From contig JANUWI010000007.1 in assembly GCA_025504975.1 (NCBI GenBank), positions 124,001 to 188,000 of the forward strand: a stretch of DNA of 64,000 bases, read 5' to 3'. Origin of the DNA: Plenodomus lindquistii (Eukaryota; Ascomycota; Dothideomycetes; Pleosporales; Leptosphaeriaceae). Position numbers and translations under genes: made by a program. Below the pieces are notes generated by a model. The model did not search any database. It was given only the letters and a program-made list of their open reading frames with translations, and was not told where the DNA came from. How positions within the stretch are numbered: position 1 is the first letter of the stretch; the number at the start of each line of letters is the position of its first letter. This document shows positions 31,042 through 40,952 of the stretch, piece by piece.

Positions 31042-32151
31042 ATGGCGTTCCTACGATCCCCTCGACGAACAGTCATCAATTGCTTTCCATTAGTCTCATT
31101 TTCTGGCCTCTTGCCTCTAAGCAATCATTTCCTCCTACGCAATGGCACGCGCAATATATATTATCTGATCGAGCAAGCGAAGAGGCAGCAGAAGATCACC
31201 GGTAGGAAGGTTCTTCACAGCGATAGCCTAGACAGGATGAAGCGAGTAGTCGATGATACCGTGGAAATGTTTGGTCTGAAGAGAGAAAATGATCCTGTGC
31301 CTCTCAAATGTGGTCAATGTGGTCAGCCTGCCTTGGACGACATGGAGCCGTACTACACACCCAAGGGCGAATATGTACTTTGGGAGATCAGGATAGCAAT
31401 GCTCCTGCGTACATGTCAGTGCCCACCTAAACCTGATTTTAGAATACGGCACCCCCTAGTCGTCACGCCTGTAGCGCCTCCGACCGAATTTCCCAGATTA
31501 CACCGCCGCAGTGTATTCGAGTCATTTCGATACCACCACACCCCCCCTGGAGAATGGCCTTGGTGCTCAGTCTGCCAACTAGCGTTCAGGTGTCATAGAT
31601 CACTGGAGCGCCATCTCCAATCAGCCAAGCACCAAAAAAGACTTGACAACCCGACCCTTCTCAATCTCACCAAGGGCAAGGGCTATGCCTATTGTTCCCT
31701 ATGTCAATGCAAGATACGCGACCTCAACAAACACGAGCAGTCCAAAAAACATATTACTCAGGTGGAGTATCGTAACAAGATCCCGGCGCCGCGCCGCGGC
31801 AAGACGAATGTGTACAAATGCGAAACATGTAATCTAGACTTTACAAAGGAACGGAAATTGATTCAGCATATGAAACAGACTGCCCACCGACGTGCGATTA
31901 AATGGAAAGAGTCGGATTCAAAGTTCAAGTGCGACATCTGCCAGCTTGCTTTCAAAAGCTCACAATACCTGGGTATCCATCTCGAGAGCCCGATCCATAT
32001 GAGGGCACTTGAAGAGAGCGACCAACGTGCTGCCAAGGGAGGAATTGGCGACGTCAAACCAAGTCCTGCTCCCCAAGGGCGACCCGTCGCAAGACCTACC
32101 ATTGACCTCCATACCACAAAGAAAGGCCGCGAATCACGCGTTCAAGACTGA
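31042..32151 (+). CDS. C2H2 zinc-finger protein with four RNA-type (U1/matrin-like) fingers
   Basis: A single exon encodes 369 residues. Residues 1-140 are basic, with a CGQCG and a CQC cysteine group. Four C2H2 fingers follow, starting at C175/C178, C218/C221, C260/C263 and C297/C300. The His pairs have long spacings, for example HLQSAKH and HMKQTAH. Wide His-His spacing and the KH-rich linkers (SAKHQKR, SKKHI, QTAHRRA) resemble dsRNA- or U1-type fingers more than classical DNA-binding ones. The C-terminus is a basic tail. It probably binds nucleic acid in the nucleus; no specific orthologue is recognised. Confidence 0.8.
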   Translation: MAFLRSPRRTVINCFPLVSFSGLLPLSNHFLLRNGTRNIYYLIEQAKRQQKITGRKVLHSDSLDRMKRVVDDTVEMFGLKRENDPVPLKCGQCGQPALDDMEPYYTPKGEYVLWEIRIAMLLRTCQCPPKPDFRIRHPLVVTPVAPPTEFPRLHRRSVFESFRYHHTPPGEWPWCSVCQLAFRCHRSLERHLQSAKHQKRLDNPTLLNLTKGKGYAYCSLCQCKIRDLNKHEQSKKHITQVEYRNKIPAPRRGKTNVYKCETCNLDFTKERKLIQHMKQTAHRRAIKWKESDSKFKCDICQLAFKSSQYLGIHLESPIHMRALEESDQRAAKGGIGDVKPSPAPQGRPVARPTIDLHTTKKGRESRVQD

Positions 32152-32935
32152 AGATTGTACATCATATCATACACGGCCATCCAGATCCACCGACGTCATA
32201 ACACGAATACGCGACCCAGAGGGTGAGCATCATCAATCTCACAACACAAAGTTCCAAAGATCTACAACTCGGCAATATAAGAACAGCAAAAACGAGCCTG
32301 CATATCAATTACCTACTCCAAGGCGTGACTCTGAAGGGGAAAACCCCGCCATGCGTACGCAACAAAACAACCTAGCCTACCATACCACGAATCACGAATC
32401 TAAGACTTGAATGTATGCATGCAATATTGCAGTGGCATAATATCATGAGCAAGATGGACAAGAGGAGAATCGTCGCTTGGTTCGACGACGTCCACGCACC
32501 GATGCTAAAGTATGTCACCATTCAGGAGACAACGCTGCATCCGCAAGCACACGCACGGCGGCGCTAGATCAGCGTCTTGAGGAATGAATTAACTCTGGGC
32601 CTACCGCATAATCATCAAGCTCGAGATCGTTTTGCTTCATTGTATGGAAAATACCATGGGAGAGGGCTCCAAGTGTGGCACGTGCTGCAAGGCTGCAGTT
32701 TTATAGTAAAATCTATACAAAACTAGCGCACGATGGCGGGACTCTAGGTGTTATCCTTATTCCTGCACATTACACATTGACAAGCTGCACGAAAACGACG
32801 TCACACATTACAAGGGACAGTCTTCATTCACAGCTCTACTACTGTAAATGTACCATACCCAGGACCACCTTGTACAAGCAAAATCTATCCACCATGCCTA
32901 TTCTCCATTCTCCTCAAACCATCTCTACCATATCC
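32152..32935. other. Intergenic between converging genes
   Basis: 784 bp between the zinc-finger and nucleoside hydrolase genes. C-rich pyrimidine tracts near 32930-33050 overlap the 3' end of the hydrolase. No gene or RNA was seen. Confidence 0.4.
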
Positions 32936-34786
32936 TCAAACCTCCCCATCCCCAAAAACCCTCCCCAACAACACCCCCGCAAACCTCTCCACCCCCAAAC
33001 TCTCCCTACACCACGCCACCTTATTCCCTCTCCTGCGATCCCCCCACCCCCCAGCATCCCCAACGACTTCTTCCTCCAGACTGCCCTGCCCATCCTTGAC
33101 AGGCCTTCCCCGCCGATCAACAATACAACATCCCCTCGTCCACTGCCCACTCGTTTCCACACGTACATCTTCTGTCTTGAATTTCCAGGCAGCGTTGGAG
33201 GCAGAGAGCGCATACCAGATTGTCAATGGATCGTGGAGTTGTAGACCGGCAGTAGTGGGATCTTGTTGTGGATTGAGAGACGCGTTTTTCTTAAACGTAG
33301 CATCTAGGAACAAGGATGCCCATTCCGCCAAGGGGGAGCCCTTGACATTGTCTTGCTGCACGTAGGATTCAAACATCTTCTTGGGCAGGAGGTGCGGTTC
33401 CGTAATGTCGAGAGGGAAGAGCTTGAGTGTTAGTTGCCGCGAGAGGGAGGTGGGGTATGGTGGGAGTTGCTGCTTTTTGTGGTTGGAGAGGACGGGTGGC
33501 ATGGTGAGGTGCGGATTGGGCGATGTGAGGGCGAAGATTCGCGCACTGGCTATGCTGTCGGCGTAGGTGTTGAATTCGGCGCCGGGAGTCATCTGGTTGC
33601 GAATGTTTAGCGATCTGCGGAGGGGGGTGTCGGGTTGTTTGATGAGGGAGAAGGGGGGTGTGGGGATAGCCATGGTGGCTGGGGAGTAGATACGGTGGAG
33701 GGGTGGAGGCTACCAGTGGCTTCAGACGGGGTCCGAGGTTGGTTTGATAGAGGGAGAATATGAGAGGCAGCTTACATTTCCGGGTGCTTCAATCGCGCCG
33801 CCCATGACAACAACTTCCTTCACGCGGAGGAATGTCTCTGGATCTTTGGCAGCGGCTATGGCGAGATTAGTCAAGGGGCCTACGGCGACAATAGTGATTG
33901 TATCTGGCTCATTTTCTCGCAGGATATCCAGCATCTGCTCAGGAGCAGGCTTCAGCGATGGTGTGAAGAGGGAATGTCGGTCTTTGACAGTTTGTAATGC
34001 GGCGGCCTCTTCGGTAGACAAGTTCTCAGGCGTTGGTTTGAATAGCGATTTCCACGTTTCTTCTGGCGAAAGATGTGGGTGCTTGACTTGAGTCAATAGC
34101 TGAAACATGAAAATGGAGCAAAGATACTCACGCTGTGATGAATACCTCCTAACCCATCAATGCCATCTAAACGTCTTCAGTCAGTCTTAATTCCATACTC
34201 CAGAAGCTCAACTTACGGAAGAAATCCGCAACCATCATATGCTCAGCAAGTGGCTCCTCAGCACCAACTGCGACTACACACCAATTTCAGCAAACCCCCT
34301 CATTCACCAAGCACACGCCCTTACCAATAGGTTTTCTGACTCTCAGCGTTTCAAATCCTTCCGGGCGTCCATTTTGTCTCCTCCACGCCTTTTCTTTCTC
34401 AATATAATGGAAAAGCGTAACGACATTACGCAGACAACTAAGCCACCCCATTAGCACATGCATACTTCAAATCCATCCTAACAGACATCTTTCTGTCGAC
34501 AAGATAACTTCGAGGATTGTTGATGAGACATGAGAATTGAGAAGGAGAAACAAACTTTTGCACCTCCACATTCCCAAACGTAAGCGACAACATCAAGATA
34601 TCCAATTCCTCCGGCTTCGCCGAGAATGCAAGTAGCATGGCGAGAACATCGTCAACACCCTATGACATCTACTATCAGCCTCCATACCAAAACTCATAAA
34701 ACAAACCCCATCCATCCCACTCTTGAAGGACCATTCAACCCCGCACTCACAGGATCGGTATCAATGATGATTTTATTCGGCGCCAT
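32936..34786 (-). CDS. Inosine/uridine-preferring nucleoside hydrolase
   Basis: Seven exons on the minus strand: 34786..34751, 34659..34556, 34437..34325, 34273..34217, 34166..34132, 34081..33776 and 33592..32936, all phase-consistent, encoding 435 residues. The calcium-binding N-terminal motif DTDPGVDD is at residues 9-16, split by intron 1. Other signatures are HGIDGLGGIH, TIVAVGPLTNLA, VVVMGGAI and GNMTPGAEFN (about 216-225). The catalytic H-D pair lies in LHDPLTIW (H337, D338). The enzyme cleaves ribonucleosides to base and ribose in purine or pyrimidine salvage. The last intron (183 bp) is the longest in the gene. The C-terminal 60 residues diverge from the family norm but keep a GGW and a final helix. 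Confidence 0.9.
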
Positions 34787-35398
34787 GATTTCGTTCAAAG
34801 TTATTGGAATTGAGCTGCAATTCAGAAAGTTTGTTTTGGGGGTTGTATGGGGGAGTGCTGAGGTTGGTCGGCTTAGTAGACGCGGCTCAAGGTGATTAGA
34901 TAACTAGCGTGGCTGCCTATCCCTGGTGGGAAGGTGAACGATGCAAGTGTCAAGTGCGGAGGTCCCCGATACTACTCCACCTTAGATGTGAGCAGTCTCA
35001 GTAACTTGTATCTTCTCCAAACTACCCGTGTAGCTTGTGAAGCATCGGAGCGGTTGGCACAAATAGCTTGTGCGAAAAATGTGAATGTGTATTTGCTGAA
35101 CATGGAAACTGCTTGGGCAGATATCCCAATATTTGCTGTCGGGCTAGGCCAAGTCGCAGGTCGCAAAGAAAACGCCAAATGCCATAGTCTACATAGTCCA
35201 TCACGCGTCGCATGCGTTCACGCTGCGAGCGTCTGTACCTTCTTTTGAACCCATCTACGATCCGCGTGAGCCACAAGGATCACTTCCGTCATGTTCCCCT
35301 TTCCCACATGTGATAATCTCGTGATATTGAATATAGATTGGACATGCCAATGAAGCGTCGCAAAATGAAGTCGAAGTACTGTCGTAGAACGTAGTCAT
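34787..35398. other. Intergenic, no gene seen
   Basis: 612 bp upstream of the nucleoside hydrolase and downstream of the Erv29-like gene. A 104-codon open frame at 34934-35248 has no recognisable feature. Confidence 0.45.
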
Positions 35399-36546
35399 CT
35401 AGTAGACCTTCTTCTTCTCATCGACCGAGAATTGCCCTGGGCCCATGTTGACCAGGAGGAGGAGACCGCCACTACAACCAATTAGTAACACACTTGCAAG
35501 TTGCTTGGGTAGGAAACTTACACAATCGACAAGATCTGGAAGAAATCGTACTTGGCAAAGTCCTTGTGTGGGTGGTGGGGGTGCAGAGTCCACCAGTTGT
35601 TGACGTAGAGGTTGAACACACTCAGAATCAACACCAACATGATTGCCGAGAACTTGGCCTTGAATCCAACAACAACCATGACGCAAGCAATCAGTCCAAG
35701 GACCGAGGCGATAATTCTCCAGAAGCCCCAGTCGCCGCGGAACACGAAGCCAATAAAGAGGAAGATGAGCAGGACGCGACCGGCGAGCTGGAAGTACATC
35801 TTCTTGTCCTTTTCGTCGAGGGTGGGAAGACCGGCGGGGGCGAACTTCTTGCGGACCCACGAGTCGGACAAGACCATCAACAAGCCGCCCATGACGGAGA
35901 GATTGCGCAGGAAGAAGTTCAAGTCGAAGACCAGGCCGTATCCGATGCCCTGGAGCACAACGACACCCATAAGCGCACCAACAGCGTATTCAGAGTGTTT
36001 CCTTCCAATAACCATGACTGAGCCGGCGGTCATGAGGACAATGTTGACTATGAGAAAGAGGTGCGTGATACCGTTGGGGACTGCGAGTCGGCCTATTAGT
36101 ATACAGTCTGGCGGGTTCTGGAGAGCGCCGGAATTGGCTTACTGTGTCGGTAATCGTGAAGATATGTGAGCTGGTCACGCCATTGCGTTATTATGCGCAG
36201 CGCATCCTCGAGGAAAGTAACAACAATCAAAAAGCGGCCAATTGCAGGGAGGTAACTGGTGAGACTCGATTAGCCAACAAGCACCACATCAACACCAACA
36301 ATAGAGGCTAGAGGCTGGATAACACGGCATATAATTGTGCTTCTGAACCTCTACTCGGAGAGCATGACAGACTCACGGCTTAATGGGGTCCGCGACGGTA
36401 TCCAACATGTCCTCGAGCTTGCTGGTCTGCGCCCTCAGTTGGTCCAGCGGACTCGGGTCATTTCTCGTCTCGTCGACGCGCCCAGCGTTGCCGAAGGGGC
36501 TCTGGTTGCCCAGGTGGTAGCCTGCAGTGCCGCGTATTTGCGCCAT
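35399..36546 (-). CDS. erv29: Erv29/Surf4 cargo receptor
   Basis: Exons 36546..36377, 36255..36143, 36080..35522 and 35471..35399 encode 304 residues. The family pattern is clear: LDQLRAQTSKLEDMLD, then YLPAIGRFLIVVTFLEDALR, several membrane helices, and DFAKYDFFQILSIVGGLLL near the end. The C-terminus VDEKKKVY carries a dilysine-type signal, as in Surf4 (DEKKKEW). The protein packages soluble secretory cargo into COPII vesicles and is retrieved from Golgi to ER by COPI. All introns have GT..AG ends and phase matches at each junction. Confidence 0.93.
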
Positions 36547-37568
36547 GGCGTGTGTTCTGCAGTGGAAGGAGTGCAAGGAGGGTTGAGGGGCTGAGGAGCG
36601 CGGCGGCGTGGGCGTAAGGGTGGGTTCGGGGATTGGGGGGCTCGCCCGAAGCTCTATAATTGCGTGAAGGACACCTGGCACTGGCACTGGCCCAAGCAGC
36701 TGTCGCGATTATGTCAGCCGCTAGCCCGCAACTGCAACCACTGCCGTATTTACTATTCACCCTTCTGGGCCTCAATAACTTGCCCGATTTAAGCCTAGTT
36801 AGGCCCGAGAGTTGATTGTTCCATCAAAGTTACTTTCCTAGTCTGGCTACTTGATGATAGTATCTGCACAGTAAATGTGGATCTCGTCCACCATCTCAGG
36901 TCCAGCCTTGGCTATTGATGCATGCACTCACTCCTCTGCACATGCCCGCACTGTTGAAGCCACATGTCCACTTCTCTCACTATCATTCCCTGTTCACACT
37001 CACTGCACTTGATGTTTCAGTCCCACTGAAACCAAATTGGCTCATTTCAGGGCGAATTGTTACTCTCCAACGTTACGAAGAGCACTTGCACCTTTATTAT
37101 TATATCTTTGCCATTGTGAAACAACAAGCGACTCGGCTACATGCGAACGCTCACACATCAAATTCTTCACACTCTTTTGGTAATAGAAAACAACTTTTCA
37201 CGTCTACTCAAAATCAAAGTGAAAGATACAAAGGCCGATGGAAACATGACCGCATCATCCATTGATGCAATCCGGCCGCTCCGACGCCGTAAAGGAGCAA
37301 AACAAAGTCAAATGAATGAACCATTCGTCTTCTCAGGATGCAAATCGCAACGCACATGTACATTCTGCCGTGCTTGCTGCTTTCGTAAATGGATGCTGTA
37401 GATGTAACAAGTGTACACAAAGGGACGCTGATTCGACCAATATTCCCCATCGAAATCCGTATGGCGCAACCAACACCGGCCTCGCAAATCCTCCGCCCAA
37501 AAGAAAGTCGTACCTGGAAAGTTCTGACACGAACTGTGCAGTCGAGCTAGAAACTGGCGCGTACATTA
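36547..37568. other. Intergenic, no gene seen
   Basis: About 1 kb upstream of the Erv29-like gene. Short open frames on both strands near 36915-37610 have no domains. No repeat or RNA gene was seen. Confidence 0.45.
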
Positions 37569-38648
37569 CTATACTACGGGCCAGTCAGAGTCCTGGGGGT
37601 GGGATGGAGTGAAGTCCTCCGATAGAATCTGGTAGCGGGAGCTAGTCCTCTGGTTCTCCGGCTTCACAGCCTGTGTCGGTCGGACAGGCTTTACGGGCAG
37701 GGAGGCCTGCTGGACGCTGGTCTTGTTGGCCTTGTTGGCCATCTCCTCCATGATCTCCTCGTTCACAGTCTTGCGGGTCTTCTTGCCACCCTTGGGAACC
37801 GTAGTCCATGCAGAGTCCTCCATTGCCATCTTCACCTGCTCCTCCTCAGAAGGAAGCGCGTTATTCGAGGCGGCAGTCTGAGCCGTACCGTTGGTGGGGG
37901 CGTCGCTATTGCTGCCAGTGGAAGCAGCCTCGAAGGTGTCGAGAAGCTGGCCAGTAGGAGCTGACGCAGGAGGCTGAACAGCGCCGCGGCTGGGGACAGT
38001 AGTCCAAGCGTTGGATGCAGGAGGCTTGCCCTGCTGAAGTCCGTTCTTGGCAGCTTCACCGCGAGCCTCCCGAGCGGTGCGTCGTTGCTTCTCGAGGAGT
38101 GCCTGGCGAACTTTCTCCTCCTCTTCACGTGCAATCTTGGCCTCCTCGACTTTCTTCCTGTTCTGGCGCTGCTTCTTCGTCTCCTGAGTGCTCTCAGTCT
38201 TCTGAAGCTGAGGCTTGGCCGCGCGAGCGGGCTTCTCGGCAGGCTTTACGCTCAAGACAGCGGGGGCGGCGCGCTGGGAGCCCAACATGTCGGAAACATC
38301 CCTTCCGCTGGGGGCCTTGTTGGAGGGCGCTACAGGGGAAGCGACGGGAGAGGAGTCGTCATCCGCGTCAGAGGTAGGAGCCGCTGCGGCGAGCGCCGCC
38401 TCGACTTTGTTACCCACCTCCTGGACGGCTGACTTGACGGACTTGCGGGGAGCCTTGGCCTTTGCCTGCTTCTGGGCCTTGGGCTTTTTCTCAGAGTCGC
38501 TCCATTGAACAGAGTCCTTCAGCGAGCCGGTGAGCGGTGTGCGCGTCGCCGATCGACCCCGTTCAGCAGCATTGCTGCTCTGGTTGTAGTAGAAGTAGGC
38601 GGCGCCCGCAATGGCCAGAAAGATGGCCCAGCTTTGCCAGGTCTGCAT
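37569..38648 (-). CDS. Unknown membrane-anchored coiled-coil protein with WTTVP motifs
   Basis: A single exon encodes 359 residues. A membrane anchor lies at residues 5-21 (QSWAIFLAIAGAAYFYY). The rest is hydrophilic and Ala/Lys/Ser-rich, with a charged helix at about 157-200 that should form a coiled coil (KKQRQNRKKVEEAKIAREEE). AWTTVP occurs twice, at 214-219 and 280-285, and the chain ends in DWPVV. The layout, a short anchor followed by a basic coiled coil, fits a type of fungal ER or ribosome-associated protein, but this is inference and no named family is recognised. Confidence 0.72.
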   Translation of the reverse strand: MQTWQSWAIFLAIAGAAYFYYNQSSNAAERGRSATRTPLTGSLKDSVQWSDSEKKPKAQKQAKAKAPRKSVKSAVQEVGNKVEAALAAAAPTSDADDDSSPVASPVAPSNKAPSGRDVSDMLGSQRAAPAVLSVKPAEKPARAAKPQLQKTESTQETKKQRQNRKKVEEAKIAREEEEKVRQALLEKQRRTAREARGEAAKNGLQQGKPPASNAWTTVPSRGAVQPPASAPTGQLLDTFEAASTGSNSDAPTNGTAQTAASNNALPSEEEQVKMAMEDSAWTTVPKGGKKTRKTVNEEIMEEMANKANKTSVQQASLPVKPVRPTQAVKPENQRTSSRYQILSEDFTPSHPQDSDWPVV

Positions 38649-39998
38649 CGTTCAGGAATGTGGTGTGAATGCAGCGACCAAGTCGACGGATATACGTGGT
38701 GCAGTCGTAAAGAGTATATAGCGGCAGTGAACAAGCGTTGGGCTAGGTTCAGTGATGTGGATTGGGGCGAGTTGGAGAAAGGTAGACTGGCGGTGGATCG
38801 ATTTGGGGAGGTAACCACTCCAGCGAGGGAGCTTCAAGCGGAGGTGAGCGCCGGAGAAGCAAGGAGCACGCAGGTGAAGGTGCCCGGGCGACAGAGAAGC
38901 AGCCACTAATCGAGTGGCACGCCGGATCGCACGCGTTGTGCAGCTCGTTCGGAGTACTGGTGTGCTTGATGGCGTTGCAAGAAGAGGCCAGGTAATGGTG
39001 TCGAAGCCGCTTCGGGAAGCAGTAGCGCCAGTACCGATAACTCCGCTTAGAGCCGGAGCGCGATCTCGAACCGACGAGATGCTCCAAGTATCGGGGGGGA
39101 AGTCAAGCAAGAGTCGCAGCCAACGAGCGAGAAGGAGGTGAGTGAGTGCAGAGGTGAGAGCAGCAAAGGGCAAGTGGTGTTGAGCCCAGGTGCTTTCCCG
39201 TTCGGTGCGCCGCTAGTGGCGCTACTGGGGGCAGTACCGTACCATGTACTCTAGGGGTTCAGTCCAGTGCCGCGCTGCATCACCTCGACGACATGCGCTG
39301 CGGCGTCATTCGACGCTTGTCGGCTCACTTCATTTCCTCCGAGTGAGCTGCCAGCCTCATCGCCTTCTCCTTACTGCTTTGCCCTTAGCAGACGCACGGC
39401 GTTCATCGGGAGAGGCCACCTTTGCGACTCCGGTAATGGAGCTCTTTCGTCGTTAGGGGATGCCGCAACACCGAGCTCCGATCTTAATACGAGCAGTATC
39501 ACTTTGTCAATTACCCAGTGCTTGACACGCGTTTCACGGGGTGCAACATGGGTCATTCGAGCAGTCACGCCCTTTATGTAATGGCATTTCTAGCCAGTGT
39601 CCAACCGTTTGACATGTGTCCAACAGAGTACCCCTGAATCGTCTTGGTGGTGATACGGTTTCGTAATGGAGATGACGAACAAGCCTTGGCAAGCCCTGGC
39701 ATCTTCTCCCTTGGTGATGACATCTCGACACCATGATCAGTCTTGACACAATGGTGGATTGCATTGTACTTAGGTCTCGGAGTCGGGTGTTTGTCCGTCA
39801 TATATGATTCCTCCCATCCATATGGATTGTATATACCCTTATACTGACAATCAAGCAAATAGCCGCTATACCAGGGTATCTCTCAGTCACCCACCCATCC
39901 CATAAGTAAGTTCATAAGTCCTCAGACTGAAAGCCGCAGTCACTGCACCAGACGCCCAATGTTAAATGCCCGAATCTCAACAAAGAATGACTTCAACT
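38649..39998. other. Intergenic, no gene seen
   Basis: 1.35 kb. A 173-codon minus-strand open frame at 38652-39173 directly abuts the start of the anchored protein in another frame and overlaps plus-strand frames; it has no domain and is treated as chance. Confidence 0.45.
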
Positions 39999-40952
39999 TC
40001 AAAATTTCCTCCTTACACCAAACTCGCATACCCCATCTTCAACACTCCTCTTCCTCTTCCCTGCGCCTGCACCTAAACCCCCGCCGACATCATCGCTCTT
40101 CTCGCTCGAACTCCGGCTCATCGGTGGCGTATGCACCTGCGCCTGATACATCATCCCATGGCGCTGCGCCATGGCCGCATGAGCCTGATACAGCGTCTCG
40201 CGCCGTTGCTGTGCCGCGAGTCCCATCGCCCCTAGACCTGCACCACCAAGTCCTGCACCAGGCAATGACGTCTTTGCACCACCGTCTGCGGCTTGCTGTG
40301 CAGCGTGTTGTTGCGCTTGGAGAGCTTGGTTGCGCTGCGCGACTTGCATTTGTCGCGCGATGTCGCCGAGACCGGGGCCGACAATGTTGCGGTCGCCGAT
40401 TACAGTTGCGCCGCAATTTACAGTAATGTTGATTCTGCGGAGTTCGCGATTGGGTTTGATGTGAATTTGTGATGTTTGTTGGTGTGGTGTTGATGAGGAT
40501 GATGTAGATGGTGTAGGAGATGCTGGGGTAGCGGTGGGCTGTGGACGCGCTGCCGCTGCTACATCTGCCAGTTTGTCTAGGGGTGATGGTGGGAGTGGTA
40601 GAGATGGTGTTGATTCGCTGTTCAGCATGGCCGCGATGAGGTTTGCGATACGGACAGTGTCCATTTGCGCGATGGATATTATGTTCCCGTGACCTCGGAC
40701 TTGTGTTGCTGCGTTGATTGTGATTTCAGGTGTGTCGTCGTCGTATCTTTCTTCGTCTCCTTCTCCATGGTCGTATGGATTTTGGGTGTCTGGTATTGGT
40801 GCGTTGGGGTCGACGACCATGTGGTATGCGGGTGGTGCAGGCATGTCGGCCACTCCGGTCTGATACTTTGGCCTGTGGTGTGTTGGTGATGAGGAGGAAA
40901 GCAGCGATTGTAATTTTGCACTTTGCAAGGCAGTATTGCGGAATGGATCCAT
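39999..40952 (-). CDS. Unknown fungal protein with a duplicated 16-residue motif
   Basis: A single exon encodes 317 residues. Two segments share the pattern I-T-[IV]-N-x4-V-x-G-x2-N-I-[IV]: residues 77-92 and 176-191. Between them is a Ser/Pro/Thr-rich linker. After the second copy comes a Gln/Ala-rich helix (about 198-245), and the C-terminus has a nuclear-localisation-like GKRKRSVED followed by VRRKF. It has no signal peptide or membrane segment. It could be a nuclear regulator, but no family is recognised and the function is unknown. Confidence 0.72.
   Translation of the reverse strand: MDPFRNTALQSAKLQSLLSSSSPTHHRPKYQTGVADMPAPPAYHMVVDPNAPIPDTQNPYDHGEGDEERYDDDTPEITINAATQVRGHGNIISIAQMDTVRIANLIAAMLNSESTPSLPLPPSPLDKLADVAAAARPQPTATPASPTPSTSSSSTPHQQTSQIHIKPNRELRRINITVNCGATVIGDRNIVGPGLGDIARQMQVAQRNQALQAQQHAAQQAADGGAKTSLPGAGLGGAGLGAMGLAAQQRRETLYQAHAAMAQRHGMMYQAQVHTPPMSRSSSEKSDDVGGGLGAGAGKRKRSVEDGVCEFGVRRKF

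Noticed and set aside
38652..39173. 173-codon minus-strand frame just upstream of the anchored coiled-coil gene
   Set aside because: It abuts the start of that gene in another frame and overlaps plus-strand frames, and its composition is promoter-like.
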